Shown piece after piece: positions 1 through 12,207 of a stretch of 64,000 nucleotides of DNA. How positions within the stretch are numbered: position 1 is the stretch's first letter; every line of letters starts with the position of its first letter. Made by a program: the position numbers and the translations under genes. Origin of the DNA: Linnemannia schmuckeri (taxonomy: Eukaryota > Mortierellomycota > Mortierellomycetes > Mortierellales > Mortierellaceae); contig JANATG010000001.1 of the NCBI GenBank assembly GCA_029449235.1, positions 3,720,001-3,784,000 on the forward strand. The letters are read 5' to 3'. Under the pieces are notes generated by a model. It was given only the letters and a program-made list of their open reading frames with translations. It was not told where the DNA came from and ran no database searches.

Positions 1-2341
1 ACCATCCGACCCATGTTGACAGTGGCGCCTAAAAAGCCATTGCACAAAAAGCGGCTAACCAACCTGCGCACGAAATCTCACGCCACCCTTATCATCTGTC
101 CCTTGTCTACGGTTCAGAATTGGGAAGAACAGTTTGAGGCCCACGTCAAGAAGGATGCGCTTCAGGTGTATGTTTATCATGGAGGTCAGCGCGTGTCGGA
201 TCCGGCTTACTTGGCCAAGCACGATGTTGTCATTACGACCTACAATTTGTTGGGCACCGAGTATTCCAAGGAGTGCAAGAGCAAGGAGAGCGACACGAGT
301 GCATCAAAGAACCCGAGCGTCCTGCAGCATATTGACTGGTTTCGAGTAGTCTTGGATGAGGCTCATATCATCAAGGAAGTCAACACTGTGCAGAGCAAGG
401 CTGCTTGTGCGTTGGTTGCTGAACGCCGCTGGTGCTTAACTGGAACTCCTATCCAAAACAAGGTGAGTCTTGTTGGTAACTGGTATTGCACGGGTGGCTC
501 AATGTGAGTATTATGTGTACTAATAATTAATTGATCATATGTATATTTTTATAGTTGGATGATTTGTTTGCGCTGGTTAAGTTCTTGGGTATGCAGCCGT
601 TCCAAGAGAAGGCGCATTGGGCTCACTACATCTCCAAGCCTATCAAGGCCGCCAACCCTATCGGTATCCAGAGGCTACAGACGCTCATGAAGGTCATTAC
701 ACTCCGACGTACCAAGACACAGATGGTGGATGGCAAGCCGTTGCTCGACCTCCCTCCACGTACGGATCATATGCGCTCTCTGGATCTCAGCTTGAACGAA
801 CGACAGATGTACCAGCGGATGGAATCGAGCGCGAAGCAGACTGTGAGCCAGATTGTACAGGAGAACAAGGTCATGAAGAACTATGCCCACATCTTGCAGG
901 CAATCTTGAAACTTCGACAAATCTGCGCTCACTATGCACTTGTCAAGAACATGAGTGACGATCTCGACATGTCGGGAGAGTTCAATCTGGCCAAGGCAAC
1001 GGCGATATATTCACTGCTTCAGGACTCTGGCAACGACCAGTGCAACAGCTGTTTCCTCCCTTCGACCATCACGCCCATTGTGACTCGCTGTGAGCACGTT
1101 TTCTGTCCAGAATGTGTCAAGAAGCTGAACCCGATCTCGTATATGCTTATTCAGAAGGGTAACGCCAACGTTAGTGTTGCGTCGGGACTCAAGTCGGATT
1201 TCAGCTGTCCCCAGTGCGCCACTTCGTTGAGACCTATTGATCTGATTCAAATCCAGGACGATGCAGAGGACAAGGTGGAGACTATTGGAGGAGGCCATAT
1301 CCACTCACGCACGGACGAGAACGGAATGTTTATCCACAGTACCAAAGTCAAGGCACTCATGGAAGACCTGGTTCAAGCTGGCGAGATTTCGCGCAGGACG
1401 GGTCAGCCCATGGTCAAGAGCGTTGTTTTCTCACAGTGGACAAGCATGTTGGACTTGATCGAGGTAACCATTTTTTTTTGTCGCGCCTTTTTGCGTTTTC
1501 TTTCATGCAGGCGAATTTTCGACTCGGTCGATCGTTTACTGATCTTAGTTTTGTCTCTTTGTACCCATGTCTGTCTTTTTATAGGATGGCTTGAGGGAGA
1601 ACAAGATCACATTTACTAGATTGGATGGAACTATGCAGCGAAATGATCGCACAGCTGCGATGATCAAGTTCAAAGAGAAAGCCAACTGCAGTGTTATTCT
1701 CATTTCGCTCAAGGCAGGAGGCGTGGGACTGAACCTGACCTCTGCTCAGCGTGTCTATCTCATGGACCCCCACTGGTAATTGAAAAATCCGCTTCCGTTA
1801 ATGCAATTCATGTAGGTCGTGTTCTTGTTGCACAAAACAGGAAATTCATTGTCTTTTCTCACCATATGTTGCTCTCTCCTTTCCCTCCCTTGCTTCTCGA
1901 AATTCCCATTGGATAGGAATCCTTCGGTGGAGAGTCAGGCAATTGACCGTATCCATCGTCTCGGGCAGACTAAACCAGTCGATGTCATTCGGTTTATCAT
2001 CAAGGTAAAAAGATGAACAATGTCTTGTTGAAGCTCCTTTCCCTTCTGTAGATCACAGTCAGAAGAAAACATAGCCGTCTCACATCATTCTCTTTCGTTT
2101 CCCGCTCATTATGATAAAATCTTAGGAATCGATTGAAGAAAACATCTTGGAGCTGCAGAAACGCAAAACGGAGCTGTCGGAGATGACGTTTGCGGAAAAG
2201 CTGTCGAAACAGGAGGTTTTGAAGCGTCGTCTCGAGGATCTGAAGTACCTGTTCCAGGGTTCATCCGAAGTGATGAAGAAGAGGAACGGCGCGGTAGCCA
2301 TCAACAGCAACAGCGCAGCATCGTCTCCTGCACCTTCATGA
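1..2341 (+). CDS. RAD5/HLTF-type SNF2 helicase with RING finger, 3' part
   Basis: Partial: the reading frame is open at base 1, so the N-terminus lies outside. Five exons (1-462, 555-1463, 1585-1775, 1917-2004, 2126-2341) join to 622 codons including the stop. Visible in order: SNF2 motifs including DEAH (residue ~119) and LTGTPIQNK at the first splice; a C3HC4 RING (CNSC...CEHVFCPEC...CPQC, bases ~1041-1219) inserted between the two helicase lobes; then helicase-C motifs ([27 protein letters not shown]). A RING inserted between the lobes is the RAD5/HLTF/RAD16 architecture: nuclear ATP-dependent DNA translocases that also act as ubiquitin ligases, in post-replication repair (RAD5/HLTF) or global nucleotide-excision repair (RAD16). 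A HIRAN domain, which would separate RAD5/HLTF from RAD16, would lie upstream and cannot be seen. Introns are 92-141 bp with GT/AG ends. Confidence 0.9.
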
Positions 2342-3190
2342 TCGATTGCGCCCAGTTCATTTTTTTGTTTTCTTTCTCATTGCCTCTTTCTTCTGTATTT
2401 TTTTTTTTGTTACTCGTTCGCTCTCCCTACTCCGCCAGCATTCTTACACACTATTCACTATTGGTTCGCTATTCACACACGTTCATTCACGGCTATTACA
2501 CCAGCATTTTTGTAAAAACATTTATACAATTATAATACACATGTTCATTTGACGAAGGAAGAGCATGCGATAAAGATGGGTAATTATGACAGGGTGTGGC
2601 AAAATCACACAACGAACGAGAGATGAAATGGATGAGCCCAGCGCTGTCATTTTTTTTTTCTTTTTCGCAGGGGTGTTTTATTATTACTCTTCTGTCCCTG
2701 AAGAGCAGCACGGCGTTCTCTTTCAAAGGAAGAGTATGCATTTGAGATAGCTCGATGTGATTGGTGGACAAAAGTCTGGACTCATGGCTGGCTTCTCTTT
2801 TATCCCTTGTCCTTTTTCCTTTTGACACCAGCTGAGCAACCTTCTTTTATTTGTTGGGCCGACAGCCATGGTGCATGGCACAAAACACCTGAATGGACGA
2901 CAAATGAGGAAAGCATTCTTTCTCTTTTCTTTCATTTCATCTCTCCTTTCCGTCTTCTCCTATTTCGCTTCTTCCTTTCTTCTTTTCTTTTCACCCTTTT
3001 TTGTTATTCTTCTATTTCCGCACTCTTACAGTTCTCGCTTAACCCTTTCGTCATTTTTTATGATTTTTTTTATTTTTTCCTTGACACATACTAATTAAAT
3101 AGCTGATCTGTTGGTTGCACAACCAACACCTCCCTCTCTCTCCACTCTCTCACCACCATCCACACTCGACGACTGTCGAGATAATTCATC
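2342..3190. other. Intergenic region between helicase and transporter
   Basis: No coding region is supported. The last ~280 bases before the transporter ATG are strongly pyrimidine-rich (C/T runs and TCTC stretches), the usual look of promoter/leader DNA in this window. The short ORFs here are low-complexity products of those runs. Confidence 0.6.
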
Positions 3191-5211
3191 ATGCCGAATC
3201 ATAATACATCCTCATCGTCATCGCGCAGCAATAGGGGATCCACAGGTGGTCTCTCAGCAAGACACTTCCTTCTAGTCCTCTCCTTCATGTGCTGCTGTCT
3301 TAACATGCTGGCCTCCGGATCCCTCTACGTCTTTGCCCTCTACGCACCCTCCTTCACCGGCCGGTTAGGCTACTCCCAGACCCAAACAAGCACCATTGCC
3401 GTCATTGGAGATATCGGACTCTATGGCGTGGGCCCCCTCTCAGGATTGATGGCTGATCGTTTAGGAGCTCGTCCTACTTCGTTCATTGCAGGAGTTTTGT
3501 TACTGATGGGGTATGGATTGTTGTCAGTGGGGTATGCGACGGGGCTGGAGAATGTTGCGAGGGGGGAGGCGCCGACGCATTTCTTGTGGATGAGCGGGTT
3601 CCTGTTTCTGGCGGGCATGGGGTCCAGTGCTTCGTATATGGCCGCTTTTACGAGCTTGGCCAAGAATTTTCGACAAGCCCGTGGGATTGCTTTGGGTGAG
3701 TCATCCATGTGTCTTAATATGTTTTGCTCCCTTTTTTGCTGTTATTTTCGCTTACCCTTGGAGCCCCCTTGGCAGTGTTTGGGGGTGAACCAGTCTCCCT
3801 AACTCCTCCTTGCGACAGTCTCTTTTCTTACAGTAACAGAACAGGAAGCGAAAAACTAACATTACTTAATATGTTCCAATAGGCGTCCCGGTCAGCTTTT
3901 TTGGATTGTCAGCAGCAGCATTGACATTTATAGCACAGGCGTTTTTCATGATGAAGGTCGGCAACTTTGTCAACAACAACAGTAACTACAAACCAACGAC
4001 TCCAAAGGATCCGCAGGAGGAGGAACTGGACACGGTCGGGTTCTTGTTGTTCCTCGGAGTTTCAGGAGGTGTTATTAATGGCCTTGCAGTCCTCGGAATG
4101 AACATTTTGACACCGCCTACTAGGACGACCGATCCAGAGAGTATTACCACAATTGCGCCAGCTTCTACACCACCATCGGCACCACTATCGGAACAGACGC
4201 CACTGTTGGGAGAGAACATGGCAACGGACACTCTTGCGAGCCGACAGAGTGCCAATACGCATAGTACACAGGTGATGACGCAGCCAGCCGTTAACGATCC
4301 GCCACTCAAGAAGCCCAGAGATGGACGGCGGTATGTCCGGTCGATCAGCGGCAAAGAGTTCTTTATGGATGGCGATGCACAGTCGTTCTTTGTGATTATG
4401 ATCTGTCTAGCTGGAACTGGACTTATGATCATCAACTCGATCTCTGCGATGGTCGATGCTGTCGCGGGAGCCGAACGAGGAGGATCAGGAACACCTCTTT
4501 TGGGTGCAGGATTTAGAGGCGATGGAAATGATGGAGATGACAAGAGTTCCGTGGCGTCTATCCGCGCAGCACATGTTGCCTTGATCAGTCTGTCGAGTTA
4601 TGCGGGACGAATCCTTTCTGGATTTGGATCGGATGTGGCGATTGTCAAGTATGGCGCCCACAGAGTCTATGTGATGCCGATTGCGGCGATCTGTATGGGC
4701 TTGGCTCAGGTTGCGGGACTGTTTGCGAACCTTCAGTGGTTGTACCTGACGTCGATCTTGACGGGACTTGCTTATGGGGGGTTCTTTGGCGTTGCTGGAA
4801 CTGTTGTTGCTGAACTCTGGGGTGAAGAAACATGTGGCCAGAACTGGTATGTTTTTTTTTTGTTTTTTTTCTTTTGTCATATTTAATTGGTGCGCAAGCA
4901 TTAATGCATGGTATGCATTTTTTGAAATAGAATGAATGACTGACTGAAATTTATATGCTCAAATGAATGTATCATCTTATAGGGGATGGTTGTCATGGGG
5001 TTCGGCGGTTGGAGGAATGTTGTTCAACCTGCTGTTCGGACTGGTCATGGATGCTGAGCGACCAGTGGTCGATGGAGAGCCTCAGGTCTGCTATGGACAT
5101 CACTGTTACAGATGGGCGTTGGTTGTTTCGCTTGGTGCTTGTGTGTTGAGCTGTGCGTTGAGTACGAGGATGGCGTTGCGACAACGTGCCCTTGATCAGT
5201 ACTATCAATAG
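3191..5211 (+). CDS. MFS transporter, nodulin-like family
   Basis: Three exons (3191-3695, 3883-4846, 4983-5211) give 565 aa. The N-terminal half has hydrophobic helices starting at FLLVLSFMCCCLNMLASGSL, and a family-typical loop GPLSGLMADRLGARP between TM2 and TM3. A ~100-residue hydrophilic, Ser/Thr/Pro-rich loop (4110-4370) separates the two six-helix halves. The C-terminal half has SLSSYAGRILSGFGSDV, the mirror of the TM2-3 motif, and ends LFNLLFGLVMDAE...CYRWALVVS. This matches the nodulin-like/YMR155W group of the major facilitator superfamily, membrane transporters (possibly monocarboxylates or similar) of mostly unknown substrate. Introns of 187 and 136 bp both interrupt codons and restore LGVPVSF and NWGWLSW. 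The stop is TAG, which matters for the amber-interrupted ORF at 56 kb. Confidence 0.87.
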
Positions 5212-5877
5212 GCCATGTCCTTTTTAAATGTTCGTATTGCAGTTATATGTTTCCAAAACCTTCATCAAATTATCGGCTACCCTCCCTCTCTGTACAACGA
5301 AGAACATCCTATCTCTTCGTTTTCTCTTCTGTCTTTCTCGCCATCATATTCACAGACGCATACAAAAAACGGGGCTTTCGAAGGGAGTGGAGGAGAAGAA
5401 GGAAGAGAAAGAGGAAGGGGGAAAGGGTGAAAGAGTGATATGGCAAGGGAAAGAACAAAAAAAAACAAACAATAAGGAGATGGACAGGAAGGTGAAAGGC
5501 AATTGTCTTCTTTGGTCCTCTACGTTTTTTATTTTTCTTTCGATCTTGTTTCAAAAAGGAGGGAGTAGCTCTTTGTTCGAGGGAAGGAATAGTGATGCGC
5601 ATTTCGCGAAATGCATCAAGGACTGCGTGATAGTGAGTTCATCGTGTTAGTATGAAGAAACGCGCAACTAGGCTTCTTTTTTGCACTATATATTTGCGCT
5701 ACTTCTCGGTTCCTTCTCTTATTCAACAATAATACAACAACAAACAATCCGTTTTTTCATCACCATCTTCACTATCACCGTTCACTTTTTTTTTCACCAG
5801 AATAATTTTCTACTTCAAGAAACCATCGGTGCCGACGTTGTGGTTGTCCACGGCTACAACTCCCGCCATCACTATCA

Positions 5878-6550
5878 TGGCTCTCGCCCTTCTTGCTACA
5901 GAGTCATCCGCGCTTCCGATACCATCAAATTCAAAAATCCTCTAGTCCGCGGGCTGAACGGAACAACTGGCCGTACACGAGGTCGACGTGGCAGGGTACA
6001 AGTCCCTCGTCTTTGAGGACGATCGCCGGCCTCCAACACGGATGGATCACTGCTCCTGAACCCTGGACAGACCAAGTTTCCTGATTAGGTCTACATGGCT
6101 TCGTTTCTTAGCACGCGCATTGCTGAATGTGTCAACAGGGTCGGGTTCCGTTATTTTCGGTTACTTTGCTCCTGAGACTAAACGCATTTTTAGACGACGT
6201 TTTTTTTTGTAAGTAAAGCAAAACACAAATAATCAGAAAGAACAGGGGTATACAGAAAATTACTTTATCCTATCCGCCACGACGTTTGCTGGTTCTCACT
6301 CTCTCTTTCTCTTTTTCTCTCTCTCTCTCGTTTGTGTGTGTGTGTGTCTCATTCATTTATTGTACAGAAATGCGAAAGTCTGTTCCTTCCTGCAGATCCC
6401 ATGATAGCATCCGATGACGAGTATTTTCGCCTGTCCTCAGAGCGTAGAGTCAAATATAACGCCTCTGTGTACAAAAGTCTAGAACGTTTCAGGAACGTGA
6501 CAAGGAGTGTTACAAACAGGGAGCTGTCGCAAAGGAAAAAGATAATTTAG
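5878..6550 (+). pseudogene. Possible decayed or multi-exon small gene
   Basis: A TATA-like box (~5684-5691) and a CAA-rich leader precede ATG 5878, which opens a short hydrophobic, signal-peptide-like frame (MALALLATESSALPIPS). The same frame hits TAG and TGA and then stays open again for ~36 codons (…HEVDVAGYKSLVFEDD…). Further on, 6380-6550 encodes a charged, non-repetitive tail ending SQRKKII after an acceptor-like TACAG. I could not build a consistent spliced ORF. Either a short gene whose introns I misread, or a decayed secreted-protein gene. No family recognised. Confidence 0.2.
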
Positions 6551-7080
6551 AAGTGTGCAATTCGAAGTGCCGACCTTGACGGAAAGGTGTCGAGCAGACC
6601 GACGTTTAAGAAGGGGAGAGTGAGAGTGAGAGAGTGAGAGAGGAGAGAGGTTGCATATTGATTTTTTGATATTATGTATCCTGCTGTGATGGCTACGGTA
6701 ATAAATAACGCGTAGTCTTTATTCTATCCTTTCTACGTGCTCATTACGCCTATTCATGTCCTCCTATATGTTTGGAGCTCAAATATGAGATGGGCATGTT
6801 GAACAAGGACAGGGCAAGACATGACGTTGATAGGTTCCCTCTGTCCTAGGGCTTTTAGCAAGCATAGCCCAAACAGAGAAAAGGCTAGTCAGACGTGGGC
6901 TGTTAGATGCGCGGCATGAAATTCTTTTTCAAGCACCCTTTTTTTGTTGACGTGAAAACGAACGGATCGCCCAATGGTAAAAATAGGCATTGACGTACAG
7001 TATGTGTACATACGAGAAAGAGAAAAAAGAACGAGACAAAGGCAGGGGATGAGAGATGGTTATAATATGACAATGGTATG

Positions 7081-7125
7081 AACTGGTCTGGCATGGCCTG
7101 GATGGCACAGGCCACCAAACCAGTT
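7081..7125. repeat. Imperfect inverted repeat (hairpin)
   Basis: The outer arms AACTGGT and ACCAGTT are complementary, and the inner arms TGGCCT and AGGCCA pair again around a short loop, giving a stem of roughly 16 pairs with small mismatches. It lies in a gene-free stretch; no function is evident. Confidence 0.5.
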
Positions 7126-8619
7126 AGGCACCATCAGTTGCCAGACCCAAGAACGGAATCGGTTGTCATTTGATTCGAGTGATTATTCACTAATCACTTG
7201 AAATCGTTTCATTAATTATTGATGGATAGAAAAAGAGCATTTTCTCGTTGCTCGAGGAGAGCAACTTTTTTTTTTTTTGCGTCCATGCTTTACTTGGCTC
7301 ACCCGCCCACCCTAGCCCCTTTGCAACAACAAATAGACAATCCGTCACACGAGCAACACAGGGTGTCCCTTCCAACCACACCAACGTACAACACAAATGA
7401 ACGATGTCAACAAGTTATGGCTGACCTTAGTACCCCCTGTCTATACCAATGGGCGTGGCCTCCCTCCCGCCCCTGAGACCAGCCGGCACGCCCTTTCAAT
7501 GAAAAAAAAATCAAATTCTATTTTTGAATCGTCGTTTTAGCGTTATCAGGTTCTCAATTTTTGTTACCGGGTATTATGGATGAGACAACAGCCGCTGGGA
7601 GAACCAAAACAATAATTAGGTTGTTGTTGCACCTTGAATCGAATAATTGAGGCTCTTAGGGACGAGGGGTATGAGGGTGGATGGTGGATAAGAGAGAGAG
7701 AGAGAGGATGAGAGCATTTGTCAATTTTGCCGACGAGATAAAACATATCAAGTGGTCGACTGTCCAACAGACATATATACTTCATGCCAAAAGGCGCTGT
7801 GGGGACAAGTTTCTTGGCGAATGGAAGTGGATGGGCGCGAGAGTGAAAGTGGGAGAACGAGAGAGAGCCGTCATTGCCACCGAGAAAAACTGAATTTGTC
7901 CGTCATCGTACAACAACGGGGCGGGTGGGATGGAGAGGAAGATCTAAAAGCACAACAAAAACAACCAGGAGAGGCGGTGTTGTGTTTAACCGGAGACAAA
8001 GTTGAGAGAGGGAGAGAAGGGGGGCAGGAGATGGCAGCTATGAATGCAAGAAAGTGAACATGTGCGTCAACAATAGGAAACCAGTACCTGCAAATCTCAT
8101 TCTTGGTCCTGAACTCTTATTTTCTTTTGCTGTTAACGACCTGCCGACCTTTCGCACTCTCCTTCTCTTTTGGCGACTTTGCCACTTTTTCTTTCTTTCA
8201 GTAAGATGATGGCGGTGTCCGTGCAAGGCGATGCTTGGGCGAGAAATATGCAACAAAGCGAGAACAAAGAACGACTTTTTTTTTCTAACCCCTGACTGTT
8301 TGCGCACTGGATTCGGAGGACAATTGAGACACACATATCCCCAATGTGGATTAATAGTAGCTTTGATCATAGTCATCAAAAAAGGTGCAGTATGTTTGTT
8401 CTTCTCTTATTGTTCTTTCTATGCCTTCTAGCGTCTTTGTTCTAAGAACACAATGAGCGAGTCTGGCTATTCTTAGTCGATAAAAGGGCGTTTTTTTTGA
8501 CGATATGATACTGAATGTTCGTAGTAGGCTGTGTGTGCCATTTCAATTGTCACCTCCCCCGTCTTTGAGAAGGTACAACGACGCAAGCGTTCAGTCTGTG
8601 TGTCCCCGGCACTTTTTTA

Positions 8620-8935
8620 AATGCATTTTATTTTTATTTCATTCTTGGTCCGAGGCCCTTTGTATGTTTCTCTTCTCTCCATCCCCTCCTCTCTCGACCC
8701 CGACCACGACCGACCCCACGTCCAGTCCCTGTCTCTGCTCTCCTTTTCCCCTTCCAAGTCGTTATTTATTTAAATCCTCGGTATTTGTCCGACCCTTTTT
8801 TTTTTTTCCTTTTCTTTCTTTTTTTTCTCTACTTTCATTCTTTATAACCTCGACTCTTCTTCCTCCCCCCCCCCCCTTCATCCACCTTTCCTTCTTTCTT
8901 TCTTTCCTTTTCTCATCCTTTACGTTTAGACAAGG
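8620..8935 (+). promoter_or_regulatory. CT-rich leader of chitin deacetylase gene
   Basis: A ~300-base block of almost pure C/T on the + strand (T-runs, a C10 run near 8869, CTTT repeats) ends ~100 bases before the deacetylase ATG at 9033. The start context just downstream is AAAAAATAGCCATG. Such CT blocks commonly mark the transcription-start region of well-expressed fungal genes. The function is inferred from position. Confidence 0.4.
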
Positions 8936-9032
8936 AACGATATTCATACCCGTCTCTAAAACATACCCTTCACTCCCTACTATTGTACGACAAACCAACA
9001 CAACAGCTTAAACTTACATACAAAAAATAGCC

Positions 9033-10973
9033 ATGAAGACCGTTCTTTCGACCATCACCATCACCTTGATGGCCGCCGCCACCGCATCGGCCGCCTTCAA
9101 CGCCGCAGAGTTCCCTCCTCTCAACGCTGTGCCCCCAGTCAACACCCCTCAGGTTCAGGAGTGGCTCAAGGCCATCAACTTGGCTGATGTCCCTGTTTTC
9201 CCCAAACACACTGGCAATCCTCCCGCCTGCCCTGCTGTTACCACTATCCCCGCCGACCAGTGCTGGCGATCTTGCCAGAGCTGCCGTGGTGACGATATTG
9301 TCACCTGCCCCACCCCCGGTGTCTGGGGTCTTACTTTCGACGATGGTAAGAAAGCGAGCGTTTGCAAGATAAGACACCGACGGATGGAGATGGTGATCGA
9401 GCTACATGAACACACACACACACAACGTACAGTTGTGACAAGCGCACACAGACACACAGACGGATAGTTTCCACACATATCCTTTGGCACTATTTTGGCG
9501 CTTTTCGTCATTGCACTCTTTCCCGGTCGTCATTCACTGCTATCATCATTATGGTGTGCCCGTCCTTCCTTTTCTCTTTCCTCTTCCTCCCTCTTATTTA
9601 TGTGCGTGTGATTCTTCAGTTGTTTTGTATTTGAAACTATGTTGGAAGCAATTTGTCATATAGTTAGAGAGGTGCTCTTATGAAATTCAAACGACAAAGA
9701 AAGAGACAACGAGAACAAAGAAAGAAAGATTTGCTGCTTAATACAGGCCTCTTGTGTACCGTACCAATGAGGCCAAGTCTAGTAAGCAAGGAAGGAAGCA
9801 GCCCCAATTTTGCTCATAAATTAACCAGTTCTTTCGATCTCTTCTTTGCTCACTTGTTCCCCTTCTCTCTATAATTACTACTCCTCGTACGTAAACTGTA
9901 CCTGAAATGAATAATATGGTATTCTAGGTCCCACTACCTTCACTCCTCAGCTGTTGACCACCCTCAAGGAGAACAAGGTCAAGGCCACCTTCTTCGTCAT
10001 GGGTACCAACGTTGTCCAGAACCCCACCATCTTGAAGCAGGAGTTTGACGAGGGCCATCACATTGCCTCCCACACCTGGTCTCACCACCCCCTCACCACC
10101 CTCACCAACGAGGAGATCGTTGCCGAGTTGAAGTGGACCGAGAAGGCCGTCATGGACATCACTGGTATGCAGATGAAGTATGTCCGCCCCCCATATGGTG
10201 ATATCGACAACCGTGTCCGTGCCGTCGTCAAGAAGCTTGGCTACATCATTGTTGACTGGTAAGTCCCTTTTCCCTCGTGACCATTGTGATTCCCTGGTAA
10301 AAACAGAAAAAGAAGAAAAAGCAAAATTGGCTTAGTGTGAGAGCAGTAATAATACCAACAATAAGCAACCAAACAGAGAGAGAGCAAGAGATGGGGAAAG
10401 TGGAACGGGGACCGTGTGTTTCAGGCATGCATCTAGTTGTCTGTGTCCCTTGCATCGAGTCTATTTAACGCCTATTTTATGTTTATGTGTGTACGTCTAA
10501 GAATTGACCTTCTAACCAACACCTCATCGTCTTTCTCCAACGGACAAAATAGGACGAGCGATCTCTACGACTCCAAGGACTTCAACTTGAACGCCAACCC
10601 CACCGAAGCCAACCTGGCTACTGCCGTTACCGCCTTCTCCTCTGCCTTGACCAGCTACGGCTCCGCCCCCGGCAACAAGGGAATCATCACCCTCGAGCAT
10701 GATCTCTACCAGGTCACCGTCGATTTCGCCAAGCGCATTCTCCCCGTCGCTACCTCCGCCAAGCTCAAGATCCAGTCCATTGACGAGTGCTTGGGCGACA
10801 AGCTCCCCTACCAGAACTCCAAGCCCCCAGCAAACAACGGCACCACTGGCGGCAACGGCACTGGAACTGGCAAGCCTGCCGACAACAAGAACAACGCTGC
10901 CTCCTCTGTAGGCGCCAAGGTCGTCATGACCGTCTCCTTGGCTGTCATCGCTGCCGCTATTTCTGCCTTCTAA
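9033..10973 (+). CDS. Chitin deacetylase (NodB-domain, probably GPI-anchored)
   Basis: Removes N-acetyl groups from chitin to give chitosan in the cell wall. Three exons (9033-9345, 9928-10258, 10553-10973) code for 354 aa. A signal peptide (residues 1-~20, ending TASAA) is followed by a Cys pair (CWRSCQSC). The NodB domain shows motif 1 TFDDG (101-105, split by intron 1), the metal-binding motif HTWSH (153-157), RPPYGD (191-196) and a C-terminal LEHD motif. The tail is a Gly/Thr/Asn spacer then a hydrophobic end (VVMTVSLAVIAAAISAF), as expected for a GPI anchor. All metal ligands appear present, so it should be active. Introns are 582 and 294 bp, long for this window. Codon use is strongly C-ending, suggesting high expression. 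Confidence 0.95.
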
Positions 10974-11499
10974 GTCAAGAAAGAGCACAGTTCCATCCCC
11001 AAAGCAAAGATTTCTTACTATATCTTTAATACTATCGAGTCGACACGTCTCCTTCCTCTCCACAATCTATCTACCTACCATCTACCATAGTATCTATTTT
11101 CCCTCCTTGTTGAACAAGCATAGACAGTTACGGACACCAAAAAAAAATATAACAGTTTGCATTGTCATCCTACATCGTCATTGCCAACGTGTAGTCAACG
11201 TGAGGTGTGTCATTGCTTATTTCCCATGAGTCAGGAATGAAGACTAACTCCACAGAAAAGATGACGGCAGCGGCGTTAAAGTGAGAGAAAGGAAGGACGT
11301 GCGGCGTCCTGTTTGTTATCGTGTGACAAACGAAAAATATTCTATGGACATAAATAAAAAGGCACACCATGCTTGTTCCTTTTTTGTTTCCCTCCTGCAA
11401 CCACAGTTCTTCATTTCCTCCATCTTCAGCAATCAAACAACAATAAATACAGCTATCCCGGCCGTAGATTATAACGAGCCATTGACAGCTACGACGACG
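10974..11499. promoter_or_regulatory. Intergenic region; upstream region of GNAT gene 1
   Basis: 526 bases. It holds the 3' UTR of the deacetylase gene and, near 11347, an A/T-rich ATAAATAAAA element about 150 bases before the acetyltransferase ATG. No RNA gene or further ORF is evident. Confidence 0.35.
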
Positions 11500-12207
11500 A
11501 TGCCGACTTGTTCAGAACAGCAGCAGCAACAGCAACAGCACGAGCCTTCAATTCGATGCATGGGACCGTACCAAATCACCCCTGCTCTTTGGCTAAGCCC
11601 CGTTGCGCTCTCCGACACCGCAGAGGTCTATCGGATTCTTAATATCGACAACAGCATTCATAACGGACTTCACTCGGACAAGATGCGATTCCCCTTTTCA
11701 GAAGAGGGCGCTTGGTACTTTACGGCGAGACACTTGAGCAAGCGGACAGAGAATGGAATTTGTCATGCGTGGGCAATTCGGAAGGAGGTGGAGGGGCCTA
11801 TGATTGGGTTGCTGGCGTTGGATCCGTTTGATCATAGTGATATGGGCCCGTGTTATCGTGACAAGAAACCAGTTGTGGCCGCGACTGCGGCTGCTGCAGA
11901 GACGACTCGTGATAGCGAGGCAGTGGAAGTCCGCGATGTTTTGAGCTGTGGTGGATTAGGGTACTGGCTGTCGCCTGAGCAGGCCGGCAAGGGGATCATG
12001 ACGGAGGTAGTCAAGTTTGCGCTGACCAGGATGGCGAGACAGGAGTTTAGATATGACCGGGTCCATGGCGAGGCCTGGACGGACAATGTGGGCAGTCGGA
12101 GGGTGATGGAGAAAGCAGGGCTGCGTCCCACAGTGGGTGTGCCTGTTTTTGTGCCCAAGTTTGATGCCATGAAGGATATTGCGCACTACATCTACGACGC
12201 TGAATAA
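11500..12207 (+). CDS. GNAT-family N-acetyltransferase, paralogue 1
   Basis: 235 aa in a single exon. I chose ATG 11500 because upstream in-frame sequence is UTR-like and the paralogue at 14563-15288 starts at the same place relative to IRC-[M/L]-GP-[Y/F]-QI. After a glutamine-rich N-terminus comes a RimJ/RimL-like acetyltransferase fold: AWAIRKEVEGPMIGLLAL (beta strands), GGLGYWLSPEQAGKGIMTEV (acetyl-CoA-binding motif A with G-K-G), then FRYDRVHGEAW and N..SRRVMEKAGL. GYWLSPE and VMEKAGL are typical of enzymes acetylating protein N-termini or small molecules; the substrate is unknown. The stop overlaps an AATAAA sequence. Confidence 0.85.
   Translation: MPTCSEQQQQQQQHEPSIRCMGPYQITPALWLSPVALSDTAEVYRILNIDNSIHNGLHSDKMRFPFSEEGAWYFTARHLSKRTENGICHAWAIRKEVEGPMIGLLALDPFDHSDMGPCYRDKKPVVAATAAAAETTRDSEAVEVRDVLSCGGLGYWLSPEQAGKGIMTEVVKFALTRMARQEFRYDRVHGEAWTDNVGSRRVMEKAGLRPTVGVPVFVPKFDAMKDIAHYIYDAE

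Larger units (their letters stand above)
5212..9032. other. Gene-poor intergenic region
   Basis: 3.8 kb with no confident gene. It contains a TATATAT box near 5684 followed by a possible decayed small gene (separate entry), purine/pyrimidine simple tracts (5380-5470, 6300-6350, 6610-6650, 7690-7710), a hairpin at 7081-7125, and the CT-rich leader of the chitin deacetylase at 8620-8930. The remaining ORFs show no recognisable motif. Confidence 0.5.

Noticed and set aside
10524..11063. 179-codon ORF antisense to the chitin deacetylase exon 3
   Set aside because: Gly/Val/Glu-rich mirror of a C-biased coding exon.
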